Below, one piece after another: positions 7,159 to 15,070 of a stretch of 36,185 bases of DNA; position 1 is the first letter of the stretch, and each line of letters begins with the position of its first letter. This DNA comes from Propionispora hippei DSM 15287 (GTDB lineage: Bacteria > Bacillota > Negativicutes > Propionisporales > Propionisporaceae), in NCBI RefSeq assembly GCF_900141835.1, contig NZ_FQZD01000038.1, forward strand, positions 1-36,185, written 5' to 3'. The notes under the pieces are model-generated. The model made no database searches and was not told where the DNA came from. It was given only the letters and a program-made list of their open reading frames with translations. A program made the translations under genes and the position numbers.

Positions 7159-7254
7159 CTACCAGCAATAATAATATTCGGTCAAAAATAACAGAGCAAA
7201 TAGTATGGCCAGCAGCAGTGCATCGCAAAGACAATCGTTTTTTGCCAATAACAT
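7159..7254 (-). CDS. 31-residue small membrane protein
   Basis: A strong AAGGAGG lies 8 bases before the ATG at 7254, and a terminator follows the stop, so this short frame is likely real. The peptide opens MLLAKNDCLCDA, continues with a hydrophobic helix of about 15 residues (LLLAILFALLFLT) and ends EYYYCW. It is one transmembrane segment flanked by a CLC motif and an aromatic tail. Longer frames that start further upstream lack a ribosome-binding site. It lies between the two divergent Fur-boxed transcription units. I know no family; it might be a small regulator of FeoB or of the ATPase, or a sporulation-type small membrane protein. Confidence 0.6.
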   Translation of the reverse strand: MLLAKNDCLCDALLLAILFALLFLTEYYYCW

Positions 7255-7465
7255 AACTAAGGCCTCCTTATATTTATACAGCTTGCCTGAAACCTTCTTT
7301 ATAAAACAATTTTGCAATATTAGGGCAAATGACATTTTTAGCAGTATATGTGGAATGTTGTATAAAGTGACAGAAACCCAAAAGAAATCACTTGTCAGAC
7401 GCAAATAAACGGCAAATTACTCATTAAAATGAAATTATCAAAAAAGTTTTACTTTTTATAGTGTC

Positions 7466-7494
7466 TTGACAGATGCATAAAAATTATATATCAT
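7466..7494 (+). promoter_or_regulatory. feoB promoter
   Basis: TTGACA (7466-7471) and TATCAT (7489-7494) are 17 bases apart. The Fur-like box begins 6 bases downstream, covering the likely transcription start. Confidence 0.75.
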
Positions 7495-7500
7495 GTATGT

Positions 7501-7519
7501 GAAAATGATTATCAATATC
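7501..7519 (+). promoter_or_regulatory. Fur-box-like operator of feoB
   Basis: GAAAATGATTATCAATATC agrees with the Fur consensus at 16 of 19 positions and lies immediately downstream of the -10 element of the feoB promoter. Confidence 0.75.
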
Positions 7520-7553
7520 TTGATTGCTTTATTGAAGTGCAGGAGGAAGAAAA

Positions 7554-9929
7554 GTGGAAAAAGTGAATGTGACTGTGGCTTTGGCCGGTAATCCTAACTG
7601 TGGTAAAACCACGATTTTTAATAATATTACCGGATCGCGCCAACATATCGGGAATTATCCCGGTGTGACAGTAGAACGACGGGAAGGGGTACGGCGGTTT
7701 TTGGACCGGGATTTGGTTATTGTCGATTTGCCTGGTACTTACAGTCTTACGGCCCATGCGTTGGACGAAGTGGTGGCGCGAAACGTTATTATTGATGAAA
7801 AACCGGACATTATCTTGAATGTAGTTGATGCATCCAACCTGGAAAGAAACCTGTACCTCACGGCACAATTATTAGAATTGGAACGGCCGATGGTTTTGGG
7901 CTTAAACATGACCGACGTGGCGCAAAGCATGGGACTGGAAATTCAGGACCAGGTGTTAAGTGAAAAACTGGGCGTAACCGTGGCGCGGATGATTGGTAAC
8001 CGGAATCAGGGGACAGAAGACCTGCTGAAAGCGGTTGTCGAGATTGGGGCTGTCAAGCAGAACCGGCCATTTACTATTCATTACGGTACGCAGATTGAGG
8101 AAAAAATCAGTCAGATTGTCATAGCGTTGGAGCCAATTGTGGATGCCAAATACCCGGTTCGCTGGCTGGCAATTAAACTGCTTGAAAATGATGAAGACAT
8201 TATTAATATAGTAAGCGGTGTAGCCGGCGGTGTGGCTGTTTGTTCCTCGGTTGGGCAAATCAGAGAAGAGCTTAAGGGCGTTTTGGGTGATGATCTGGAA
8301 ATGATCATTGCCGAACTGCGTTACCGTTTTGCCGGAGAGCTATACCGGGCGGTTACGAAAGTGAAAGGGTCGAATCAACTGGATTCTTTCTCCGATAAAA
8401 TCGATAAAATTCTTACTCATCGACTATTGGGCTTGCCGCTCTTTTTCGGTGTCATGTGGTTATTATTTAATTTTGTATTCTGGGTTGGCGGCTATCCACA
8501 GGGCTGGATTGAAAACGGTACGGCCTGGCTGGGGCAAGCCGTGGGCAGCCATATGGCGGACGGCGATTTGAAAGCCTTGATCCAGGATGGTATTATCGGT
8601 GGCGTGGGCGGTGTTATTACCTTCCTGCCCAATATATTGTTATTGTTTTTAGGGATTGCTCTTCTGGAAGATACCGGCTATATGACCAGAGCAGCTTTTG
8701 TTATGGATCGGGTCATGCGTGGCGTCGGTCTTCACGGCAAGTCCTTCATTCCGTTGCTGTTAGGCTTTGGATGCGGCGTGCCGGCTATTATGGGGGCCCG
8801 TACACTGGAAAACCCGCGGGACCGGATGGTGACCATCCTGATTTCACCGTTGATGAGCTGTAGTGCCCGTTTACCGGTGTATACACTTTTGATTGGTGCA
8901 TTCTTTGCTAAAGACTATGCGGGAACGGTGCTGTTCTCCATCTATATTCTGGGGATTGTTCTCGCCGTGGTCATGGGCGTTATTTTCCGCAAATATCTCT
9001 TCGCCGGCGAACGGGAACCTTTTGTTATGGAAATGCCTCCTTACCATATGCCGACCCTCAAAGGGGTTGCCGTTCATATGTGGGAACGCAGTGTCCTATA
9101 TTTGAAAAAAGCGGGTACCATTATTCTGGCTGTTTCAATTATTATCTGGTTTTTAAGCAATTATCCCAGTGAAGTTCCTTACAGCAAGGATTTTGATCAG
9201 GCTAAGGCACAGGTGGAAGAACAAGTCGAGGCGCAAATCGCCGAAACGATTTATCAGCCACTGGGTATTGAAAAATTAGAAGACAATCAGGAACTGGCCG
9301 ATGCTGTACAGAAGATTGAAGAAGTAGAAAAACAGACCGAGGAGGCTACGGCTGACTTGGAAGAAGGCAGCCCGGAACTGGAAGCCCTGCAGCAGGAGAA
9401 AGAAGCCAAATTGGCTGAACTGGAAGCGCAGTCCCCTGATTTGTATCCGGTAGCACAGCAATACCATGAGTTTGATCAGCAGAAGCAGGAAGAACTGGAT
9501 AAACTGGACAAGGAACAAACCGGGGAAAAACTGGCTCAAAGTTATGCAGGTCAACTGGGTAAAGCGATTGAACCGGTGATTAAGCCGCTGGGCTTTGACT
9601 GGAAAATCGGTGTTGGTCTTGTGGCTGGTTTTGCCGCAAAGGAAGTTGTGGTAAGTACGATGGGAACCATCTACAGTGTGGGTGGTGACGATAAGGATGC
9701 CGGAGCCTTGCAGGATGCCTTGCAGGCTGACCCGACCTTTAATCCGCTGGTGGCTTATGCGCTGATGGTATTTGTCTTGATTTATACGCCTTGTATCGCA
9801 GCTCTTTCGGTTATTAAGCGGGAAACCAACTCCTGGAAATGGATGATCTTCAGTGCCGTTTACTCCACAGTCCTGGCTTGGGTTGTGACGTTTGCGGTAT
9901 ATCATATCGGTTTGATGCTGGGGTATTAA
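7554..9929 (+). CDS. feoB: Ferrous iron transport protein B
   Basis: FeoB is the GTPase-coupled Fe(II) importer of the inner membrane. The 791-residue product starts at GTG (7554) with AGGAGG 8 bases upstream. The N-terminal G domain has GNPNCGKTT (12-20), DLPG (58-61) and NMTD (118-121), followed by a GDI-like helical region. Gate motifs and membrane segments run from about residue 285, including GFGCGVPAIMGART and SPLMSCSARLPVY. Residues about 540-670 are a highly charged, Glu/Gln/Lys-rich coiled-coil-like insertion between membrane segments, which makes this a long FeoB. No feoA precedes it in the window. A promoter and Fur-like box lie upstream and its Cys-rich partner gene follows by 26 bases. 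Confidence 0.97.
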   Translation: MEKVNVTVALAGNPNCGKTTIFNNITGSRQHIGNYPGVTVERREGVRRFLDRDLVIVDLPGTYSLTAHALDEVVARNVIIDEKPDIILNVVDASNLERNLYLTAQLLELERPMVLGLNMTDVAQSMGLEIQDQVLSEKLGVTVARMIGNRNQGTEDLLKAVVEIGAVKQNRPFTIHYGTQIEEKISQIVIALEPIVDAKYPVRWLAIKLLENDEDIINIVSGVAGGVAVCSSVGQIREELKGVLGDDLEMIIAELRYRFAGELYRAVTKVKGSNQLDSFSDKIDKILTHRLLGLPLFFGVMWLLFNFVFWVGGYPQGWIENGTAWLGQAVGSHMADGDLKALIQDGIIGGVGGVITFLPNILLLFLGIALLEDTGYMTRAAFVMDRVMRGVGLHGKSFIPLLLGFGCGVPAIMGARTLENPRDRMVTILISPLMSCSARLPVYTLLIGAFFAKDYAGTVLFSIYILGIVLAVVMGVIFRKYLFAGEREPFVMEMPPYHMPTLKGVAVHMWERSVLYLKKAGTIILAVSIIIWFLSNYPSEVPYSKDFDQAKAQVEEQVEAQIAETIYQPLGIEKLEDNQELADAVQKIEEVEKQTEEATADLEEGSPELEALQQEKEAKLAELEAQSPDLYPVAQQYHEFDQQKQEELDKLDKEQTGEKLAQSYAGQLGKAIEPVIKPLGFDWKIGVGLVAGFAAKEVVVSTMGTIYSVGGDDKDAGALQDALQADPTFNPLVAYALMVFVLIYTPCIAALSVIKRETNSWKWMIFSAVYSTVLAWVVTFAVYHIGLMLGY

Positions 9930-9955
9930 GTAGATCAATAAGGGAGGGATTCGTC

Positions 9956-10117
9956 ATGGAGACAATCATTTTGGCGCTTATCGGACTCGGGGCCGTCGGT
10001 TTTGTTGGCCGCAAGATATGGATGACTTTTCAGGGGAAAAGTTCCTGCGGCTGCGGCAGCAGCTCTTGCTCCGGTGAAAGCGCGGACAAAGGTTGTTCTT
10101 GTTGCCCCCCCAAATAG
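9956..10117 (+). CDS. FeoB-associated Cys-rich membrane protein
   Basis: The 53-residue product begins METIILALIGLGAVGFVGRK, a single membrane segment, and ends in a tail with seven Cys (CGCGSSSC and CSCC). This is the known layout of the FeoB-associated Cys-rich family, found after feoB in Firmicutes and thought to assist FeoB at the membrane. AGGGAGGG lies about 8 bases before the ATG at 9956; a longer frame starting at 9839 inside feoB is rejected. Confidence 0.9.
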   Translation: METIILALIGLGAVGFVGRKIWMTFQGKSSCGCGSSSCSGESADKGCSCCPPK

Positions 10118-10169
10118 TGTGAGTATTCCCGGGCCGCGGCACGGGTGTTGTTCAGGGGAGGCATCCTTT

Positions 10170-11231
10170 TTGGTAAGCAGACTTCGTTTGATGTTTTTAC
10201 TGGCAGTGTTAATGCCGCAGGCAGTGATGTTTTTTGTGACCCATGGTTCGGCGATGGCAACGAACAGACAGTTCAGTGAGGTGCAGGCTTGCACCTTAGC
10301 CGTTGCTTTGCTGCTGGGGTTGTTTTTACCCGGTATAGCCGCCGAGTGGGCTGTTGGTAAAAGGCTGCACCGTATGCGCCGAATGTGCTCGCGGGTTAAG
10401 CGGGGAGATTATCAGGAATTGCTGCCTGTACCCAATGAATCATCTGAAGGCGACTCACTTGATCCCCTGCTTGCGTTAATGCGCGATATGAACTGGATGG
10501 CCCGCCACATTCAAATACGGGAACAGGATATTACACGGATGATTGACGACCTGCGGCAATCCCGGGAAGCAGTGCGTGCGCAGAATCAGTTTCTTACCAA
10601 TGTGAATGAGGAGCTATTAGCTGCTCAGATGGAGCTGCAGGAACGTACCACTGAGCTGGAGACTGCCTGCCGCCAAATGGAGACAATGGCCATGACCGAT
10701 TCCTTGACGTCAATTGCTAACCGGCGCTGCTTTTTTGAGCATCTGGAACGGCATTTTGCCGCTAGAATATGCCGGTGCAAGCCGATATCCCTGATGATTT
10801 TGGATATTGACAGATTTAAGACAATTAACGATACCTATGGGCATCAAGCCGGCGACAGGATTTTGATGCGGCTGGCCGAAATCATTCGAGAAAGCAGCCG
10901 GGACAAGGACCTGCCGGCCCGGGTGGGCGGTGAGGAATACGCTCTTCTATTACCGGATACCGATTCCCAGGGAGCCATTGCGGTGGCCCGGCGCATTCAA
11001 AGCAAACTGGCGGTCAGCCGATTTGCTCTGGATTCCCGGGAACCGGCAACGGTTGTTTCCATAACAGTTTCTATTGGTGTGTGTACCATGGTGACACTCC
11101 CTTGCTGGGACAGGGATAAGCTGTATAGTTATGCCGATCAGGCGCTGTATTACTCAAAGAACAATGGACGCAACAGTATATCTTTTTATAATCCTGATAC
11201 CGAATCAATCGCTGAGGTAAGGCTTAACTAA
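10170..11231 (+). CDS. Membrane-bound diguanylate cyclase (GGDEF domain)
   Basis: The product makes cyclic di-GMP. A TTG at 10170 with AGGGGAGG 8 bases upstream is the preferred start (353 aa); an ATG at 10191 is possible, while a frame from 10074 overlaps the FeoB-associated gene. Two hydrophobic segments (MFLLAVLMPQAVMFFV and ACTLAVALLLGLFLPG) are followed by a HAMP-like linker and a coiled coil. The C-terminal GGDEF domain contains MTDSLTSIANRR, the active-site motif GGEEY and, five residues before it, RDKD, which fits the RxxD product-inhibition site. The cyclase therefore looks active and feedback-controlled. An HD-GYP phosphodiesterase gene follows by 19 bases. Confidence 0.9.
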   Translation: MVSRLRLMFLLAVLMPQAVMFFVTHGSAMATNRQFSEVQACTLAVALLLGLFLPGIAAEWAVGKRLHRMRRMCSRVKRGDYQELLPVPNESSEGDSLDPLLALMRDMNWMARHIQIREQDITRMIDDLRQSREAVRAQNQFLTNVNEELLAAQMELQERTTELETACRQMETMAMTDSLTSIANRRCFFEHLERHFAARICRCKPISLMILDIDRFKTINDTYGHQAGDRILMRLAEIIRESSRDKDLPARVGGEEYALLLPDTDSQGAIAVARRIQSKLAVSRFALDSREPATVVSITVSIGVCTMVTLPCWDRDKLYSYADQALYYSKNNGRNSISFYNPDTESIAEVRLN

Positions 11232-11250
11232 CTGTGAGAAAGGATAACTT

Positions 11251-11883
11251 ATGGGATCGCATTTGATTACTTTGGATGATTTGCATGAAGTAGTGGAGGC
11301 GCTGGCCTTAGCTCTGGATGCGAAAAATTCCTGCATGTGCGGGCACTCGGAACGGGTGGCGGAGTTGGCCCTGCTGTTGGCGGCAGAACTTGGCTTTTCA
11401 CCGGAAGAACAGATGAAAATACATATTGGTGCCCATTTGCATGACATTGGCAAAATCGGCATTCCTGACAATATATTGAATAAAGAGGGGAAGCTGACCA
11501 AGGAGGAGTTTGATCTTATAAGGGAGCATCCGGTCATTGGTGACAGTATTGTGGGGCGAATTCAAGCTTTTCGCTCTATTGCCGACAGTGTTCGCTATCA
11601 CCACGAGCGCTATGACGGAAAAGGTTACCCTGACGGTTTGCAAGGAGAAGAAATTCCGATTGAAGCCAGGATAGTAGCGGTAGCAGATTCGTTTGATGCC
11701 ATGACAACCGTCCGGACTTACCGGAGAGCGGTTTCACTAAAAGAGGCACTGGCGGAGATTGTTCGCTGCCGGTCTACGCAATTCGATCCGGTGGTAGTCG
11801 ATGCCTTGTTACAACTGGCCGCTGAAAATAAATTGTATAGTATGTGTTATGAACGAAATACTAAGATTGCAGTCACAGGGTAA
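11251..11883 (+). CDS. HD-GYP cyclic di-GMP phosphodiesterase
   Basis: The 210-residue single-domain protein carries HDIGKIGIPD and HHERYDGKGYPDGL, the HD and GYP signatures of c-di-GMP phosphodiesterases, plus CGHSERVAELA near the N-terminus. AAAGGA lies 8 bases before the ATG. It has no sensor or receiver domain, so it probably works with the membrane cyclase encoded 19 bases upstream as an opposing pair. Its last codons form part of an intrinsic terminator. Confidence 0.92.
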   Translation: MGSHLITLDDLHEVVEALALALDAKNSCMCGHSERVAELALLLAAELGFSPEEQMKIHIGAHLHDIGKIGIPDNILNKEGKLTKEEFDLIREHPVIGDSIVGRIQAFRSIADSVRYHHERYDGKGYPDGLQGEEIPIEARIVAVADSFDAMTTVRTYRRAVSLKEALAEIVRCRSTQFDPVVVDALLQLAAENKLYSMCYERNTKIAVTG

Positions 11884-11897
11884 GGCTGCAATTTTTT
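11866..11897 (+). terminator. Intrinsic terminator overlapping the HD-GYP stop
   Basis: ATTGCAG (11866-11872) pairs with CTGCAAT (11886-11892) around a 13-base loop, followed by a run of six T. It closes the feoB to HD-GYP unit and separates it from the Fur-boxed DUF2325 gene. Confidence 0.7.
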
Positions 11898-11911
11898 AAA
11901 AACCTTTAATT

Positions 11912-11930
11912 GAGAATGAATATCAATATT
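11912..11930 (+). promoter_or_regulatory. Weaker Fur-box-like site before DUF2325
   Basis: GAGAATGAATATCAATATT agrees with the Fur consensus at 14 of 19 positions and lies 25 bases before the start at 11955. Confidence 0.5.
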
Positions 11931-11954
11931 AATTAGAAAAGAGGAGAGATTTAT

Positions 11955-12263
11955 ATGTCGATTGTTATCGTTGGCGGAGATTATCTGGGAAACATCGAGA
12001 AGAACCTGTATGCCATGGGAGTCAAGGAGCTTACCCATATTTCGGGACGCAAGCCGATCGACCGGAACAAGATCAAGATTCCCCAGTCCACTTCCTTCAT
12101 TTTAGTACTAACCGACTATATTAATCACTGTACAGCTCAGAATGTGAAATGCATCGCTAAGTCCAAGTCGATTCCCATGGTATTTGCCAAACGGTCTTGG
12201 AGTTCAGTGGAAGAAAAAATAAAACAACTGGAGACCAGCGGTCCGTCTGCCTTGAAAGCATAA
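11955..12263 (+). CDS. DUF2325 domain protein
   Basis: The 102-residue product matches DUF2325: MSIVIVGGDYLGNIEKNL at the start, a Rossmann-like first strand and turn, then SFILVLTDYINHCTAQNVKCIAKSKSIPMVF. Members of this family are common in Firmicutes near iron and anaerobic-metabolism genes, but their role is not established. AGAGGAGAG lies about 8 bases before the ATG. The Fur-like site just upstream links it to the iron genes in the window. Confidence 0.85.
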   Translation: MSIVIVGGDYLGNIEKNLYAMGVKELTHISGRKPIDRNKIKIPQSTSFILVLTDYINHCTAQNVKCIAKSKSIPMVFAKRSWSSVEEKIKQLETSGPSALKA

Positions 12264-12295
12264 AAGGCTTAGCGGGAATTTTTCTGTAAGGCGAA

Positions 12296-12400
12296 GCGGG
12301 GAAGGCACGCCTATCGGACATAGGTAAACCGGCGACAACGGAGCATGGCGGGGAAAAGACCAGTGAAATCATTATGATTTCAGTGTAACCAGGCCACTAA
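12296..12400 (+). other. Intergenic segment sharing a motif with 16527-16640 (copy 1)
   Basis: The core CATAGGTAA, five bases, CGACAACG (12319-12340) recurs at 16539-16560 with the same spacing and 19 of 22 identical bases. Here the core is enclosed by CGC...CGG against CCGGCG, and a TGAAATC/GATTTCA hairpin (12364-12381) follows. Downstream bases of both copies also share a GG-CCAC block. It may be a structured leader or a decayed repeat; no known riboswitch was recognised. Confidence 0.4.
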
Positions 12401-12444
12401 ATAAAGGGGATAATAGAAATAGGAAATACATATAGCTATAGTTA

Positions 12445-12483
12445 AAAAGAACCACTGTTGGCCGATGAGACAGTGGTTCTTTT
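12445..12483 (+). terminator. Intrinsic terminator or attenuator before DUF1232
   Basis: AAAAGAACCACTGT (12445-12458) pairs perfectly with ACAGTGGTTCTTTT (12470-12483). It is 174 bases upstream of the DUF1232 start and could end the DUF2325 transcript or attenuate the next gene. Confidence 0.7.
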
Positions 12484-12656
12484 GCATGACGGTTCAAGCT
12501 TGCAAAAGAAGGATTTCAGCCCGGATGATGAGAAGTTGGGGGAGAGGCAGTGATTCGCCTACTTTGAGGGCGTAAAGGACTTCAAAGGAATTTCATCGTA
12601 AGATGAGGCGGCGGCGCGCCTTGTCTGGAGGAGATTGGGATAAGGAGGCAGTGGAA

Positions 12657-13031
12657 ATGGGATATGAACAAGAATATTCTGAGGCATCCTTTTGGAGTAA
12701 GGCCCGGAAAACGGCGAAGAAAGCCGGTAAAAAAGTCATCTACAGTGCTTTGCTGTTATATTACACAACGCGGCGGCCGGAGACGCCGCGTTGGGCAAAA
12801 ACAGCCATTTATGGCGCGCTGGGTTATTTCATCTCCGTGATTGACTTCATACCGGATGTGACTCCTTTTGTCGGCTATGCCGATGATCTGGGGGTACTTG
12901 CCATAGCTCTTTCCGTTTGCGCGGCCTATGTAAACGAAGAAGTAAGACAAAAAGCGCGGGAAAAACTGTACGACTGGTTTGGCGAGGAGGCGTTGACAGT
13001 CGAGGAAACGCTCGAAAGGTCCAGAAAATAG
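12657..13031 (+). CDS. DUF1232 (YkvA-type) protein
   Basis: The 124-residue product has the DUF1232 core: RWAKTAIYGALGYFISVIDFIPDVTPFVGYADDLGVLAIAL, with the conserved DFIPD and DD. This core contains one or two membrane-associated helices. The start at 12657 is chosen because AAGGAGG lies 7 bases upstream; an in-frame start at 12603 has no such site. The function of the family is unknown. It stands alone, between a terminator and the pantothenate promoter. Confidence 0.85.
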   Translation: MGYEQEYSEASFWSKARKTAKKAGKKVIYSALLLYYTTRRPETPRWAKTAIYGALGYFISVIDFIPDVTPFVGYADDLGVLAIALSVCAAYVNEEVRQKAREKLYDWFGEEALTVEETLERSRK

Positions 13032-13041
13032 ATGCCATGTC

Positions 13042-13071
13042 TTGCATAATAGCTGGCAGTTGTGGTATTAT
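13042..13071 (+). promoter_or_regulatory. Probable promoter of the pantothenate operon
   Basis: TTGCAT (13042-13047) and TATTAT (13066-13071) are 18 bases apart. The predicted transcript would carry a leader of about 250 bases before panG. Confidence 0.5.
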
Positions 13072-13077
13072 CAAAAT

Positions 13078-13244
13078 GGTTTTATACAGACTGTTCCGGG
13101 TGGTATCCTCTGGGAGCTATACTGGCGCAGGCTTTTCGATTATTTTTACAACAGAAAACAATACCGCTTAGAGCCGCAGGGACTGGGACGGAAGGTGAGC
13201 AAGGGATAAGTATGCCTTTCGGATGGGTTCCGAAAGGTTTTTTT
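13078..13244 (+). promoter_or_regulatory. Leader with intrinsic terminator before panGBCD
   Basis: The 13032-13326 interval has no gene. It ends in a clear terminator, CCTTTCGG (13215-13222) against CCGAAAGG (13230-13237) then seven T. A promoter at 13042 places this terminator inside the pan transcript, so conditional read-through is likely. Segments such as GGTAT/ATACT near 13103-13125 can pair. The pan RNA motif described upstream of pantothenate genes is the obvious known class to test; I could not confirm its bulged-A stem by eye. Confidence 0.5.
13215..13244 (+). terminator. Intrinsic terminator in the pan leader
   Basis: An 8-bp stem, CCTTTCGG/CCGAAAGG with a 7-base loop, is followed by seven T. 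It is 82 bases before the panG start. Confidence 0.82.
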
Positions 13245-13326
13245 GTATGGGTAAAAACCGATAGCTCCGGCTGTAACGGTTTTCCCAGATAAGTTGGCGC
13301 AAGCGGGATGAAGGCGGGAAGAGTAT

Positions 13327-14229
13327 ATGGTAGCAAAAAAGCCGTCCTTCGCGGTGATTGGCGCCGGAAGGGTGGGCAGCGTACTGGCTGCTTATCTGGT
13401 GGACAAGGGCTATCCGCTTGTCGGAGTGGGGAGCCGGACCGAACAATCGGCAGCGCGGCTGGGCAACAGGCTAAAGGTACCGTGGTCGACAAATGGAGCG
13501 GAAATAGCCAGTAAAGCTGACCTTGTCATTGTTTGCACACCTGACAGCCAGGTAGAGCCGGTTGTGCAGGCCATAGCAGCAAAACGGGGCTTCTGGGCCG
13601 GACAATATGTTTTTCATACCAGCGGAGCACTGTCTTTAACACCGCTGGCCGCCGCAGCCGAAATAGGCGCCTTTACCGGATCGCTGCATCCGTTGCAGTC
13701 GTTTACCGATGATCCGGAACAGGAACTGCCGGCAGGGACTTATTTCGCCATTGACGGCGGCAAGGAAGCGGCAAGGCTGGCGGCAAGCTTGGTGATCGAG
13801 CTGGAGGGAGTAGGCTTCACGGTTCCGGCCGGCGAGCGGGGCAGATATCACGCGGCGGCTTGTATGGCCTCTAATTATCTGGTATCCCTGCTGCATTGTG
13901 CGGCCCGTCTGCTGGACGGTTGCGGCTTAACGGAACGGGAGGCGCTGCAGGCGCTGGCTCCCTTACTCAAGGGAACGCTGGACAATGTGAGCCGCCAAGG
14001 GACAGGTCCGGCACTGACCGGGCCGATTCGCCGCGGTGATGCCGCTACGGTGCGCCGGCATATGGAGGCACTGCAGGCGGCGGGAGATATAGACAGATTG
14101 CTCTTATATCGGGCCTTGGGCCTGTATACCGTACAGATAGCTGAAAGACAGGCAGGTTTTAGTGAGGACGCGAGAAACGAATTAATAACATTGTTGAACA
14201 GTAACGGGAGGAATGAAAATGAGCGATAA
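13327..14229 (+). CDS. panG: PanG-type ketopantoate reductase (Rossmann-like and DUF2520)
   Basis: The 300-residue protein begins with a dinucleotide-binding Rossmann fold (FAVIGAGRVGSVLAAYL, residues 8-24) and continues into a DUF2520 helical domain (RGRYHAAACMASNYLVSLLH). This architecture is that of PanG, the alternative NADPH-dependent ketopantoate reductase shown in Francisella. It replaces PanE, converting the PanB product ketopantoate to pantoate for PanC. Its place as first gene of a panB-panC-panD operon with no panE supports this strongly. The ATG at 13327 is preceded by only a weak GGGAAG. Its end overlaps panB by 11 bases. Confidence 0.85.
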   Translation: MVAKKPSFAVIGAGRVGSVLAAYLVDKGYPLVGVGSRTEQSAARLGNRLKVPWSTNGAEIASKADLVIVCTPDSQVEPVVQAIAAKRGFWAGQYVFHTSGALSLTPLAAAAEIGAFTGSLHPLQSFTDDPEQELPAGTYFAIDGGKEAARLAASLVIELEGVGFTVPAGERGRYHAAACMASNYLVSLLHCAARLLDGCGLTEREALQALAPLLKGTLDNVSRQGTGPALTGPIRRGDAATVRRHMEALQAAGDIDRLLLYRALGLYTVQIAERQAGFSEDARNELITLLNSNGRNENER

Positions 14230-15055
14230 AAAGATAACAGTAAGCGTGATCCGGGAACGGAAACTGGCGGGACAGGCCATTTCCATGTTGACAGCCTATG
14301 ATTACAGCATGGCCGTCACCTTGGACCGGGCCGGTGTTGATATGCTGCTGGTCGGCGACTCGCTGGGCAATGTGGTGCTTGGCTATGACTCTACTTTGCC
14401 GGTAACTATGGAGGATATGATCCACCATGGCAAGGCTGTCTGCCGCGGCGCCAAACGGGCTTTGGTTGTCGTCGACATGCCGTTTATGTCCTATCAGGTG
14501 ACCGTCGAGGCTGCGGTGACTAATGCCGGACGGATTATGAAGGAGACGGGAGCCCAGGCGGTAAAAGTGGAAGGCGGCGAGGAGATGGCCGAGGTTGTCA
14601 GTGCCATTGTTCGGGCCGGTATTCCGGTGATTGCCCATATCGGTCTAACCCCGCAGTCGGTGCACCAGTTGGGCGGTTTTAAGGTCCAGGGGAAGAGCCA
14701 GGCCGCCGCGCAAAAGCTGCTCAATGATGCACGGGTACTGGAAAAGGCGGGAGCCTTTGCTCTGGTTATGGAATGCATTCCGGAAGCTCTGGCCCAAAAA
14801 GTGACTCAAGCTTTGCAGATTGCGACGATTGGTATTGGCGCCGGTGCCGGTTGTGACGGACAAGTGCTGGTTATCAATGATTTATTGGGAATGTGCTCAG
14901 GCTTTACACCGAGGTTTGTCAAGAAATATGCCAATCTGGAGCGAATGATTAGCGAGTCGGTTACGGCCTATATCCGGGAGATTGGAGAAAAACAGTTTCC
15001 CGGGCCGGAACACAGTTTCCAGCTCGCTGAGGTAGAATTGGAAAAGCTTTATTAA
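14219..15055 (+). CDS. panB: 3-methyl-2-oxobutanoate hydroxymethyltransferase
   Basis: PanB adds the hydroxymethyl group of methylene-THF to 2-oxoisovalerate to give ketopantoate. The 278-residue length is normal. Signature stretches are MLTAYDYSMAVTLDRAGVDM, LLVGDSLGNVVLGYDST and VKVEGG, with the catalytic Glu in FALVMECIP and GIGAGAGCDGQVLVINDLLG near the end. GGGAGG lies 7 bases before the ATG at 14219, so that start is preferred over the ATG at 14213. It overlaps panG and is followed by panC after 15 bases. Confidence 0.97.
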   Translation: MSDKKITVSVIRERKLAGQAISMLTAYDYSMAVTLDRAGVDMLLVGDSLGNVVLGYDSTLPVTMEDMIHHGKAVCRGAKRALVVVDMPFMSYQVTVEAAVTNAGRIMKETGAQAVKVEGGEEMAEVVSAIVRAGIPVIAHIGLTPQSVHQLGGFKVQGKSQAAAQKLLNDARVLEKAGAFALVMECIPEALAQKVTQALQIATIGIGAGAGCDGQVLVINDLLGMCSGFTPRFVKKYANLERMISESVTAYIREIGEKQFPGPEHSFQLAEVELEKLY

Positions 15056-15070
15056 TAGGAGTGATGCAGC

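Noticed and set aside
9276-9938. Long open frame on the minus strand within feoB
   Set aside because: It is a mirror of the Glu/Gln-rich coding insertion, has no ribosome-binding site, and encodes a low-complexity Phe/Leu-rich peptide.
12603-12656. N-terminal extension of the DUF1232 protein
   Set aside because: The AAGGAGG before 12657 fixes a better start, and the extension is Arg/Ala-rich without homology.
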